64,000 nt of DNA, from positions 1,102,240 to 1,166,239 of the forward strand of contig NC_007899.1 of the NCBI RefSeq assembly GCF_000009945.1, written 5' to 3'. The first letter of the stretch is position 1; each line of letters begins with the position of its first letter. A program made the position numbers and the translations under genes. The notes under the pieces were generated by a model. It was not told the origin of the DNA. It ran no database searches and saw only the letters and a program-made list of their open reading frames with translations. This DNA is from Chlamydia felis Fe/C-56 (GTDB lineage Bacteria; Chlamydiota; Chlamydiia; Chlamydiales; Chlamydiaceae). Below, piece by piece: positions 26,450 to 34,700 of the stretch.

Positions 26450-28258
26450 ATGGCAACATATACTGAAGCTAGTGTTGTTTCTCTAGCCTCCCTAGAGCAT
26501 ATTCGCCTACGCGCGGGTATGTATATAGGCAGATTAGGAGACGGTTCCCAAATTGAAGATGGGATTTACACTTTATTCAAAGAAGTTGTGGACAACGCAA
26601 TAGATGAATTCATCATGGGTCATGGGAAGACTATTTCCATCTCTACCAATGCCACCACGATAACCGTGCGCGATTCCGGGCGAGGCATTCCCTTAGGGAA
26701 AGTGATCGATTGCGTTTCTAAGATCAATACCGGAGCAAAGTATACTCAAGATGTATTTCATTTTTCTGTAGGATTAAATGGCGTGGGGTTAAAAGCTGTT
26801 AACGCCCTTTCAGAAACGTTTACTGTACGCTCCGTACGCAAGAAACAATACCACTATGCAACCTTTTGCAAGGGAATTTTGCAAAATTCGCATCAAGGTT
26901 CTACGAAAGATCCAGACGGGACAGAAATCACCTTTTCTCCTGATGCCACAATCTTTACCAACTTCTCTTTTAATGATGAATTTTTAAGAAAGAAAATCCG
27001 TCGTTATACTTATTTGCATCCTGGTCTTGAGATTATTTGCAATAATGAAGTTTTCCTATCGCAACAAGGTCTTTTAGACTTATTTAAAGAGGAAGTTCCT
27101 GAAGATACCCTTTACCCGCCAATAACCTTCCAAAATTCTGAATTATCCTTTCTATTCACACATGCAGAAACACATAACGAACGTTATTTTTCTTTTGTTA
27201 ACGGTCAAGAAACTATAGATGGGGGTACCCATCTAGCAGCTTTTAAAGAGGCTATTGTTAAAGGAATCAACGAGTATTTTGGAAAAAGTTTTGCAAGCAA
27301 TGATATTCGCAATGGCCTTATCGGCTGTATCGCAATAAAAATTGCCTCGCCAATTTTTGAATCACAAACAAAGAATAAGCTTGGCAACACACAAATTCGC
27401 CCAGGAATAATTAAAGACGTTAAAAGCGCGATTATTCAAGAGCTCAAAAAAAACAAACCCTATGCTGATCTTCTTCTTAATAAGATTAAGCTAAATGAAA
27501 AAACCCGAAAAAATATTCAATTCCTCAAACAGGATCTCAAGGATAAACAAAAAAAACTCCATTATAAGATCCCAAAACTTCGTGATTGTAAGTTTCACTA
27601 CAACGAGCGTTCTCTATATGGCGAGGCATCATCTATTTTCGTGACGGAGGGAGAATCTGCTTCTGCATCTATTTTATCTTCAAGAAATCCACTAACCCAA
27701 GCTGTCTTTTCTCTTCGAGGGAAACCCCTGAACGTTTTTTCCCTAGAAGAGGAGAAAATGTATAAAAATGACGAGCTATTCTACTTGGCTACAGCATTAG
27801 GTATTACGAAAAATAGTACGCAGCTCTTGCGCTACAATAAAATTATTCTTGCTACTGATGCTGATGTGGACGGGATGCATATCCGTAATTTATTAATTAC
27901 ATTCTTTTTAAAAACCTTCTTACCAATAGTTGAAAACCGTCACTTGTTTATCTTAGAAACGCCTGTATTCAAAGTTCGTTATAAAGAGACGACGCTATAT
28001 TGCTATTCAGAACAAGAAAAAACAGACGCTATACGGAAGTTAAGGAAAAAAGAAACAGCATTAGAAGTAACAAGATTTAAAGGTTTAGGAGAAATTTCTC
28101 CTAAAGAATTTAAAACCTTTATTGGTGCGGACATGCGTCTAACCCCAGTAACAATTAATGCATTAGAATCCGTAGAGACTCTTTTACAATTTTATATGGG
28201 GAAAAATACCAAAGAACGAAAACAATTTATTATGGACAACCTCATTACCAACTTATAG
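26450..28258 (+). CDS. parE: Type IIA topoisomerase subunit B, ParE-like (GyrB2)
   Basis: ATPase subunit of the second chlamydial type IIA topoisomerase (CT661 position), 602 residues. GHKL ATP-site motifs: KEVVDNAIDEFIMGHG (catalytic Glu region), DSGRGIP and GLNGVGLKAVNALS. The QTK loop reads ESQTKNKLG. The Toprim domain shows TEGESAS and DADVDGMHIRNL, and the end motif RFKGLGEISPKEF is present. It lacks the GyrB-type insertion, supporting ParE. The downstream partner starts 3 nt after the stop. The enzyme decatenates replicated chromosomes in other bacteria; here that is inferred. Confidence 0.93.
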   Translation: MATYTEASVVSLASLEHIRLRAGMYIGRLGDGSQIEDGIYTLFKEVVDNAIDEFIMGHGKTISISTNATTITVRDSGRGIPLGKVIDCVSKINTGAKYTQDVFHFSVGLNGVGLKAVNALSETFTVRSVRKKQYHYATFCKGILQNSHQGSTKDPDGTEITFSPDATIFTNFSFNDEFLRKKIRRYTYLHPGLEIICNNEVFLSQQGLLDLFKEEVPEDTLYPPITFQNSELSFLFTHAETHNERYFSFVNGQETIDGGTHLAAFKEAIVKGINEYFGKSFASNDIRNGLIGCIAIKIASPIFESQTKNKLGNTQIRPGIIKDVKSAIIQELKKNKPYADLLLNKIKLNEKTRKNIQFLKQDLKDKQKKLHYKIPKLRDCKFHYNERSLYGEASSIFVTEGESASASILSSRNPLTQAVFSLRGKPLNVFSLEEEKMYKNDELFYLATALGITKNSTQLLRYNKIILATDADVDGMHIRNLLITFFLKTFLPIVENRHLFILETPVFKVRYKETTLYCYSEQEKTDAIRKLRKKETALEVTRFKGLGEISPKEFKTFIGADMRLTPVTINALESVETLLQFYMGKNTKERKQFIMDNLITNL

Positions 28259-28261
28259 CTT

Positions 28262-29701
28262 ATGCAGGACGTTTCAGATCTTTTTAAGACGCATTTTATG
28301 CACTACGCATCTTATGTGATTTTAGAAAGAGCCATTCCCCACATTCTTGATGGTCTTAAACCCGTACAACGACGTTTGCTATGGACCTTGTTTCGCATGG
28401 ACGATGGCAAAATGCACAAGGTTGCCAATATTGCTGGTAGAACTATGGCCCTGCATCCCCATGGGGATGCTCCCATTGTTGAGGCTCTCGTTGTCCTAGC
28501 AAATAAAGGTTACCTGATTGACACTCAGGGAAACTTCGGGAATCCCCTAACCGGGGATCCCCATGCTGCAGCAAGATATATTGAAGCGCGCCTTAGTCCC
28601 CTAGCTAAAGACATTCTATTTAACACAGATTTAATGTCTTTCCATGATTCCTACGATGGCAGAGAAAAAGAGCCTGACATTCTTCCTGCAAAGCTCCCCT
28701 TACTTTTGCTGCATGGTGTTGAAGGAATTGCTGTAGGAATGACAACGAAAATTTTCCCGCACAATCTCTATGAACTTATTGAGGCACAAATTGCCATTTT
28801 AAATAACCGTACATTCACCCTACTTCCCGATTTTTATTCTGGAGGTGTGATGGATGCCTCAGAATATCAAGATGGTTTAGGTTCTATAACAATTCGCGCC
28901 TCTATTCAAATAGTAGATTCAAAGACCTTAATCATAAAAGAAATCTGTCCTTCAACAACAACCGAGACTTTGATTCGCTCTATCGAAAACGCAGCAAAAC
29001 GCGGTGTAATCAAAATTGATTCGATTCAAGATTTCTCAACAGATCAACCTCATATAGAGATAAAGCTCCCCAAAGGAATCTATGCTAAGGATATCCTAGA
29101 ACCTCTATTCCAATACACAGAATGCCAAGTTGTTTTAACGTCTAAACCGACGGCGATTTATAATAATAAGCCCGTCGAAACATCCATTTCTGAAATTTTG
29201 AAGCTTCACACGGAAGCTCTTGAAGGGTACTTACAAAAAGAACTACAGATTCTTCATGATGAGCTGGCTCAAGAACATTATTATAAATCTTTAGAATACA
29301 TTTTTATTAAGCACCGCTTATACGACATAGTCAGAGAGCTCCTCTCTAAGTTAGGAAATAAAGTCTCTCAAGAAGACCTTCATGAAGCAGTATTAGCCTC
29401 TTTAGCTCCTTTCATCTCGAGTTTACCTGAGGCTCCTTGCAAACAAGCCACGAGTCAACTTGCTTCATTAGCGATAAAAAAAATCCTCTGCTTTAACGAA
29501 ACTAGCTATACGAAAGACCTGGAAGGGATAAAGAAAAAACAAACTGCTGTGAAAAAAGATCTGAGCAATATGAAGAAGTTTACGATTAAATATCTCAAGG
29601 GTCTTTTAGCAAAATATGGCGAGCTTGGAAAAAGAAAAACACAAATTTTATCGTTTTCTAACCAAAAGAAATCTGTTCTTAAACAACAAACTTTAGTGTG
29701 A
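28262..29701 (+). CDS. parC: Type IIA topoisomerase subunit A, ParC-like, without C-terminal beta-pinwheel
   Basis: DNA-cleaving partner of the preceding ParE-like subunit, 479 residues (CT660 position). The winged-helix catalytic region has RTMALHPHGDAPIVEALV and the active-site tyrosine Y106 in AARYIEARLSPLAKD, and the tower domain follows. The protein stops after the coiled-coil domain, whereas E. coli ParC continues for about 250 residues with a DNA-wrapping beta-pinwheel. The C-terminal 60 residues are strongly basic (KKKQTAVKKDLSNMKKFTI), which may substitute for DNA contact. Three-nucleotide spacing after parE indicates one operon. Confidence 0.92.
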   Translation: MQDVSDLFKTHFMHYASYVILERAIPHILDGLKPVQRRLLWTLFRMDDGKMHKVANIAGRTMALHPHGDAPIVEALVVLANKGYLIDTQGNFGNPLTGDPHAAARYIEARLSPLAKDILFNTDLMSFHDSYDGREKEPDILPAKLPLLLLHGVEGIAVGMTTKIFPHNLYELIEAQIAILNNRTFTLLPDFYSGGVMDASEYQDGLGSITIRASIQIVDSKTLIIKEICPSTTTETLIRSIENAAKRGVIKIDSIQDFSTDQPHIEIKLPKGIYAKDILEPLFQYTECQVVLTSKPTAIYNNKPVETSISEILKLHTEALEGYLQKELQILHDELAQEHYYKSLEYIFIKHRLYDIVRELLSKLGNKVSQEDLHEAVLASLAPFISSLPEAPCKQATSQLASLAIKKILCFNETSYTKDLEGIKKKQTAVKKDLSNMKKFTIKYLKGLLAKYGELGKRKTQILSFSNQKKSVLKQQTLV

Positions 29702-29814
29702 TTAGAAACAAAAATTTTTTATTTTTTAAAAACTTTTTATTTCATGATTATAGAAAATAACTTCCCAGCATAGTAAAATGCGTAATTAAGCTAGGCATCG
29801 AGGTCTGTAGGTTT

Positions 29815-30108
29815 ATGGAACCACGCTACATCAATATCAACAAAGCTGAGACTCAAGAAACTACACCAGCACAGGAGATCCATTCTCCCGAATATTTATC
29901 CCCAACAAATATGACATTCGATGGTCCTGTCAAAACCTTGGATCAGCTCAGGTTAGCGCTTATTCAAAAAATGGGAGAAGAAAAAGGAAAAGAGATGTAC
30001 GACAAGTTCATTCAATCCATTCTCATCTCTTCTTTTGGTAACATTCATAAAGAAATAGATCGCGCTCAAAAAGCATCTAAAAAAATGCGTTCCATTTATA
30101 AAGAGTAG
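29815..30108 (+). CDS. Small conserved chlamydial protein of unknown function (CT659 type)
   Basis: A 97-residue protein starting MEPRYININKAETQE. The first 40 residues are polar and proline-containing; the remainder forms two predicted helices (LDQLRLALIQKMGEEKGKEM and IHKEIDRAQKASKKMRSIYK). The C terminus is basic. No signal peptide, membrane segment or known domain. It follows parC by 113 nt and the next small gene starts one base after its stop, so the two are probably co-translated. I do not recognise a function. Confidence 0.7.
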   Translation: MEPRYININKAETQETTPAQEIHSPEYLSPTNMTFDGPVKTLDQLRLALIQKMGEEKGKEMYDKFIQSILISSFGNIHKEIDRAQKASKKMRSIYKE

Positions 30109-30109
30109 T

Positions 30110-30418
30110 ATGGGAATTACCTACTTTTTAGCCCTACCTCTTGATGAAGAAGATATCTTGCGTTTTCTAAACTCAGCAAAACGTTGGGCTCCGTTTTTAA
30201 ATCAAGATCTCTATCTTGCTCTTATTTCTTATAATGATTCTGCTTACCTTGCTAAGGAAATCTCCTCTTTTCCCTGCACTATTGAAGAATGGCAAAAATC
30301 AGTAGACCATGTGTCTAGCCTGCTTACCCATACATTTTTATGCGCATCAGTGAATGGGCTTACCTTCTTTGCCTGCTCACAATTTAAACAAATTGATTTA
30401 ACATTCTGCGCCAAATAA
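30110..30418 (+). CDS. Small hypothetical protein of 102 residues
   Basis: The frame MGITYFLALPLDEEDILRF to CSQFKQIDLTFCAK starts one base after the preceding stop, which supports it as a real, coupled gene. It has mixed alpha/beta character with several hydrophobic strands, four cysteines, and no signal peptide or membrane span. Its opening vaguely recalls 2H phosphoesterases (FxALPLxEE), but the HxT/S motifs are absent, so I do not assign it. Function unknown. Confidence 0.6.
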   Translation: MGITYFLALPLDEEDILRFLNSAKRWAPFLNQDLYLALISYNDSAYLAKEISSFPCTIEEWQKSVDHVSSLLTHTFLCASVNGLTFFACSQFKQIDLTFCAK

Positions 30419-30642
30419 AACTTTTAAATATAAAAAGATAGTTTCTAAAAAATAATAAAACTATACTCCTTTTGCTACCCCCCGACCCTCATAAAAAGAA
30501 TCCAGAAAGCAACCAGCCTCCCACTAGATTAATTAAATAAGCTTCTTTCAAGAACTTATTTGTAAAGCTATTTTTAACGGCTTTTCTCTAGAACCATAAG
30601 TTTCTTTATCTTAATATATTTGAATAAAAATTTCTCATTGCA

Positions 30643-31635
30643 ATGAAATCAAAAAACACACTTCTTTTTATTGTTAATGAAACTAATCGTGATCGATTAG
30701 ATAAGTTCTTAGTGTCTCAAAACCCGGAATACTCTCGAGCCTTTTATCAACAACACATTTTAGACGAGCGTGTTACGGTTAATGAACAGGTACAAACAAA
30801 AGTTGCTACACAACTAGTTCCTGGAGACTCTGTTTCTATTATAATCGAGGAAAAAGAAGAACTCCTAGAACTGTTACCCGAAGCCATTCCTCTAGATAAA
30901 GTTTACGAAGACGAGATGATTCTCGTGATAAATAAGCCTAGGGACATGGTAGTGCATCCGGCCCCCGGTCATATTCGCGGGACTGTGGTTCACGCTCTTT
31001 TACATGAAATCGGAGAGCGTCTTAAGCAAGAGTTCCCCGAAGAGCCGTGGAGACCGGGAATCATTCATAGACTGGACAAAGACACTTCCGGCTTGTTAAT
31101 CACAGCAAAAACCCGGCAAGCGAAAACGATTTATAGTGAATTATTCGCGACGAAACAGCTGAAAAAGAGTTATTTGGCCATTTGCGTGGGCAAGCCGACG
31201 GCAACCCTAATCCATACAAAACTGGCTAGACATCATAGTAAACGCAAAGAAATGGCTGTTTCCCTCACAGGGAAAGAAGCTATTACTCATTGTGAGGTAC
31301 TTGCTTACAATGGGAAATTAAGCTTAGTACTCTTGCGTCCAGAAACTGGACGTACTCACCAACTTAGAGTGCATATGAAGCATTTAAATACCCCAATCTT
31401 AGGCGATCCTGTATATGGATCGCCCTCTATAAACGCCGGTTATGGTCTTGACAAACAACAATTGCACGCCTATAGCTTGGATTTCATCCACCCCCAGACA
31501 CACAGACGTCTAAACCTAACAACAGAACTGCCTTGCGATATGAAGATCTTGCTATTAAAAGAATTTCATAATAGTAAAACCGTTATTGACAAACAATTGT
31601 TTGAATCAATCATTAAAACAAACATCGGTTATTAA
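30643..31635 (+). CDS. rluD: RluD-family pseudouridine synthase
   Basis: Converts uridine to pseudouridine in large-subunit rRNA, probably in helix 69 by analogy with RluD; 330 residues (CT658 position). An S4 RNA-binding domain covers about residues 15-75 (RLDKFLVSQNPEYSRAFYQQ ... VTVNEQVQ). The RluA/RluD catalytic domain begins near 95 with the active-site aspartate D145 in HRLDKDTSGLL, then RPETGRTHQLRVHMKHLNTPILGDPVYG. Start ATG at 30643. The 224 nt before it are AT-rich with no gene, so it probably has its own promoter. Confidence 0.92.
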   Translation: MKSKNTLLFIVNETNRDRLDKFLVSQNPEYSRAFYQQHILDERVTVNEQVQTKVATQLVPGDSVSIIIEEKEELLELLPEAIPLDKVYEDEMILVINKPRDMVVHPAPGHIRGTVVHALLHEIGERLKQEFPEEPWRPGIIHRLDKDTSGLLITAKTRQAKTIYSELFATKQLKKSYLAICVGKPTATLIHTKLARHHSKRKEMAVSLTGKEAITHCEVLAYNGKLSLVLLRPETGRTHQLRVHMKHLNTPILGDPVYGSPSINAGYGLDKQQLHAYSLDFIHPQTHRRLNLTTELPCDMKILLLKEFHNSKTVIDKQLFESIIKTNIGY

Positions 31636-31741
31636 TTAAGTTTGATTATTTTAACAGACGATTTAAAATTAAATTAATCTGAGTTCGATTTTTTTTACCG
31701 TTCTCCCGCAGACAACGCGAATTTAGTTATAGGATTACTTT

Positions 31742-31978
31742 ATGAAAGACTTTTTAGCTTATATTATTAAAAACCTTGTGGATCGCCCAGAGGAAGTGCA
31801 CATTAAAGAAGTTCAAGGCACTCACACCATTATTTACGAATTAACAGTTGCGAAACCCGATATTGGTAAAATTATAGGAAAAGAGGGTCGTACAATCAAA
31901 TCCATCCGCACTCTTCTTATTTCTGTAGCCAGCAGAAATAACGTGAAGGTTAGCTTAGAAATTATGGAAGATAAGTAG
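31742..31978 (+). CDS. khpA: KH-domain RNA-binding protein KhpA
   Basis: A 78-residue single KH-domain protein of the KhpA/YlqC (UPF0109) family. The RNA-binding GxxG loop is IIGKEGRTIKSIR at about residues 43-55, preceded by the strand TIIYELTVAKPDIGK. In Firmicutes KhpA dimerises with KhpB and affects cell shape and small-RNA biology; in chlamydiae the role is unknown. It lies 106 nt after rluD on the same strand. Confidence 0.9.
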   Translation: MKDFLAYIIKNLVDRPEEVHIKEVQGTHTIIYELTVAKPDIGKIIGKEGRTIKSIRTLLISVASRNNVKVSLEIMEDK

Positions 31979-32043
31979 CTTTAAAATATTTTCCCCTATA
32001 CGTCTTTTCCAGAATATTTCATCACACTCGATATTCTGTTTCC

Positions 32044-32064
32044 GCCTGCGGAAGCCCCGCAGGC
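32044..32064. terminator. GC-rich hairpin between khpA and tRNA-Arg
   Basis: A perfect 8-bp stem GCCTGCGG/CCGCAGGC with loop AAGCC stands out in this AT-rich genome. It lies between khpA (+) and tRNA-Arg (-), which converge. No immediate T-run follows on either strand (the nearest plus-strand run is TTTCTTTTT about 15 nt on), so terminator function is likely but not certain. Confidence 0.55.
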
Positions 32065-32104
32065 AAAGAAGAATAGGGTTTCTTTTTGATCATACTAGAG
32101 AATT

Positions 32105-32177
32105 CGGACCGAGCAGGATTCGAACCTGCGACCATTCGCTTAGAAGGCGAATGCTCTATCCACTGAGCTATCGGTCC
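32105..32177 (-). tRNA. tRNA-Arg (anticodon UCU)
   Basis: Minus strand: acceptor GGACCGA/TCGGTCC, D arm GCTC/GAGC, anticodon stem TTCGC/GCGAA with loop CTTCTAA (anticodon TCT), T arm GCAGG/CCTGC with loop TTCGAAT. It reads AGA codons. Confidence 0.97.
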
Positions 32178-32399
32178 AGATTTATCAAGAAACACAAAGT
32201 CTCGGTCAGGGGATCCTCCAAGACTAGGGATAATTCGGGTTCTAGTATAAATCTAAATCTAAAAAAGTCAAACAAGACTCGGTTCTTCCGTTACTTCTCT
32301 GTGTTCCTCGAAGAGCGTTCTCTTCTTAAAATCGTAGGTGGACTTGTTTCAAATAAACCTCTATAGTGGCTTTTTAACGGAAGAAAAAGGGTGCTTACG

Positions 32400-33209
32400 A
32401 TGTTCTCAGACAAGATGATCCTCATTGCCGGCCCTTGTGTCATAGAGGGAGAAGAAATTACGCTAGAAATAGCTTCAAAAATCCACGAACTTGTTTCTCC
32501 CTATGCGGATCGCATTCATTGGATTTTCAAAAGTAGCTACGACAAAGCGAATCGTTCCTCTATAAATTCTTATCGAGGCCCGGGATTAAGCGAAGGCCTA
32601 AGAATCCTGTCCAAGGTTAAAGAAACTTTAGGAGTGGAAATTCTTACAGATGTGCATTCTCCTGAAGAAGCCCGCGCAGCTGCCGAGGTTTGTGATATTC
32701 TTCAAATTCCAGCATTTTTATGCCGACAAACCGATCTTCTTGTTGCCGCTGCTGAAACAAACGCTATTATCAATATTAAAAAAGGGCAATTTCTCTCTCC
32801 TTGGGATATGCAAGGCCCTGTGGACAAAGTCCTCTCTACAGGAAACAATAAGATTATTTTGACTGAAAGAGGGTGCTCTTTTGGCTATAACAATCTTGTT
32901 TCGGATATGCGTTCCATTCCTGTTCTTTCGAGCATGGGTTTTCCCGTTGTTTTTGACGGAACACATTCCGTTCAACTTCCCGGCGGGTTAAAAACCCAAA
33001 GTGGCGGACAAACAGAATTTATTCCCACATTAACACGAGCTGCCCTAGCCGCAGGAGCGCACGGTCTGTTCATAGAAACGCATTCCCATCCTGCTATAGC
33101 CAAAAGTGACGCGGCCTCTATGTTACCATTAAAGACTTTTGAAGCTCTTCTTCCTCTATGGGATCAGCTATATACTTGTGTACGTTCATTTGAGATGGCT
33201 TCAGTATGA
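32400..33209 (+). CDS. kdsA: 3-deoxy-D-manno-octulosonate 8-phosphate synthase
   Basis: Condenses phosphoenolpyruvate with arabinose 5-phosphate to make Kdo-8-phosphate for the chlamydial lipooligosaccharide; 269 residues. Signature elements: [74 protein letters not shown] at 32400 (MFSDKM) agrees with the family start; a GTG nine nt upstream is less likely. The stop overlaps the following LptC-candidate gene as ATGA, so kdsA, lptC and lptB form a coupled lipooligosaccharide operon, similar to the kds-lpt clustering of E. coli. Confidence 0.96.
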   Translation: MFSDKMILIAGPCVIEGEEITLEIASKIHELVSPYADRIHWIFKSSYDKANRSSINSYRGPGLSEGLRILSKVKETLGVEILTDVHSPEEARAAAEVCDILQIPAFLCRQTDLLVAAAETNAIINIKKGQFLSPWDMQGPVDKVLSTGNNKIILTERGCSFGYNNLVSDMRSIPVLSSMGFPVVFDGTHSVQLPGGLKTQSGGQTEFIPTLTRAALAAGAHGLFIETHSHPAIAKSDAASMLPLKTFEALLPLWDQLYTCVRSFEMASV

Positions 33210-33685
33210 CTAAATTCTTGTTCTACGGCTTGTTATGTTCTTTAGGGATATTTGGCATAGCTTGCACAACAATTGTCGCTATAATCAAAGTAGACAGCAT
33301 TTGCGATGTCTCTTGTATGAACAAGCACTTTGAAAAGGCGCCGCCCTTTTTAAAAATTAAAAAACTCGGCATACACAAGCAAATAGTTTCTCCTGAACGG
33401 CAGTTTTTTAACTGCCGTATAGATAAGTCCTGTATGGAGCTTCACCTTTCTGATGCGAATTATACCTGTAAGGAATCTTTGTCGAAACTTTCCGGCCATA
33501 TCCATACTCAAGATTTAAACAAGCTTATGACATTTCAGGGCAACGAAGGTTTGTTAAACTATCAAGATTGCTCTTTAAACATTTATGATTGTCGCTTTCA
33601 TGTTGATCCTATCCACCCAGATCCCAACTCTTCCGAAGAACGTGCTGTAGGAGGCATGAAAACTTTATCCCTATCTTTTTATTGA
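33206..33685 (+). CDS. Membrane-anchored protein, LptC candidate
   Basis: A 159-residue protein with one N-terminal hydrophobic anchor (residues 3-26, [20 protein letters not shown]) and a small periplasmic domain with six cysteines. It lies between kdsA and lptB with a 4-nt overlap and a 14-nt gap. Size, single anchor and position match LptC, the bitopic bridge that passes lipopolysaccharide from LptB2FG to LptA. I cannot show sequence homology by eye; the CT654 counterpart is usually left as hypothetical. The cysteines suggest disulfides, unlike typical LptC. Confidence 0.65.
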   Translation: MTKFLFYGLLCSLGIFGIACTTIVAIIKVDSICDVSCMNKHFEKAPPFLKIKKLGIHKQIVSPERQFFNCRIDKSCMELHLSDANYTCKESLSKLSGHIHTQDLNKLMTFQGNEGLLNYQDCSLNIYDCRFHVDPIHPDPNSSEERAVGGMKTLSLSFY

Positions 33686-33699
33686 GAAAGTGAGAGTTT

Positions 33700-34422
33700 A
33701 TGCCGATACTTTCTGTCTGTAATTTAATAAAAAAGTATAACAAAAAGCCCGTCACTAATGACGTGTCTTTTGAAGTAAATGCCGGCGAGGTTGTTGGACT
33801 GTTAGGCCCTAATGGCGCGGGGAAAACAACAGCTTTTTACCTCACCGTAGGCTTGATTCGTCCTGATTCTGGGAAGATCATTTTTAAAAATACGGATGTT
33901 ACTAAACGAACTATGGATTACCGAGCTAGATTAGGGATTGGCTACCTAGCTCAAGAACCCACGGTATTTAAAGAACTGACAGTCAAAGAAAATCTCGTTT
34001 GCATTTTAGAAATCATCTATAAAGCAAGAAAACAACAATCGCATCTTTTAGAAGCACTGATAGATGATTTGCAATTAGCTTCTTGTATCAATAAAAAAGC
34101 AGGGACACTATCCGGAGGGGAACGGAGAAGATTAGAAATTGCTTGTGTATTAGCTTTAAATCCTAGTGTTCTTCTGCTTGACGAGCCATTTGCAAATGTG
34201 GATCCCCTTGTTATTCAAAACGTAAAATACCTAATTAAAATTCTTTCGGGTCGCGGTATTGGTATTCTTATTACAGATCACAATGCTAAAGAACTGCTTT
34301 CGATAGCAGATCGTTGTTATCTCATTATTGATGGGAAGATCTTTTTCGAAGGTTCTTCCTCACAAATGATCGCCAACCCTATGGTAAAGCAGCATTATCT
34401 CGGGGATTCTTTTTCTTTCTAG
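33700..34422 (+). CDS. lptB: LptB-type ABC transporter ATPase
   Basis: Cytoplasmic ATPase of the lipooligosaccharide export complex LptB2FGC, 240 residues. Walker A is GPNGAGKTT, Q-loop GIGYLAQEPTVF, signature LSGGERRRLEIA, Walker B VLLLDEPFANVDP, and H-loop LITDHNAKELL. The sequence follows LptB/YhbG (CT653) throughout, including the conserved YLAQEP segment. It ends in a 3-nt overlap with a convergent small gene on the minus strand. Confidence 0.95.
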   Translation: MPILSVCNLIKKYNKKPVTNDVSFEVNAGEVVGLLGPNGAGKTTAFYLTVGLIRPDSGKIIFKNTDVTKRTMDYRARLGIGYLAQEPTVFKELTVKENLVCILEIIYKARKQQSHLLEALIDDLQLASCINKKAGTLSGGERRRLEIACVLALNPSVLLLDEPFANVDPLVIQNVKYLIKILSGRGIGILITDHNAKELLSIADRCYLIIDGKIFFEGSSSQMIANPMVKQHYLGDSFSF

Positions 34423-34595
34423 TCTAGAAAATCATCTTCTGCGAGAACTTCTTTTGCGATAGCTTTGATAGTAGTTAACCCTTCGGGGAATCCTATATCA
34501 CACAGCAAAGTATTTACATATTCTAGTTCTGTACGCAGCTGATCATTAATGAACTCTAAACGAGCTAATTCTTGTTGAATATGCGGCGTGGTCAT
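34419..34595 (-). CDS. 58-residue small protein (CT652.1 type)
   Basis: The minus strand encodes MTTPHIQQELARLEFINDQL and on to AEDDFLD, 58 residues. A strong ribosome site AAGGAAGGGG lies just upstream of ATG 34595. The protein is acidic, mostly helical with a leading coiled-coil segment and the hydrophobic patch VNTLLCDIGFP. It has no known domain. It corresponds to the unnamed CT652.1 of C. trachomatis by position. Its stop codon overlaps the lptB stop (34419-34421 against 34420-34422), a tail-to-tail arrangement. Possibly a small regulator or chaperone; that is speculation. Confidence 0.75.
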   Translation of the reverse strand: MTTPHIQQELARLEFINDQLRTELEYVNTLLCDIGFPEGLTTIKAIAKEVLAEDDFLD

Positions 34596-34700
34596 AATCC
34601 CCTTCCTTCACTTTCTTGCTTTCACAAGAAAATAAGGAGCGAGAATCATGCCAAACACCACTGATTTATCAAAAATCTTATACTTTTATAAGAAAACTCC

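Noticed and set aside
30110..30418. 2H-phosphoesterase (LigT-like) assignment for the 102-residue protein
   Set aside because: Only the opening FLALPLDEE is reminiscent; the two HxT/S motifs are absent.
32151..32366. A 71-codon plus-strand frame upstream of kdsA
   Set aside because: It begins inside the minus-strand tRNA-Arg gene and lacks a ribosome site.
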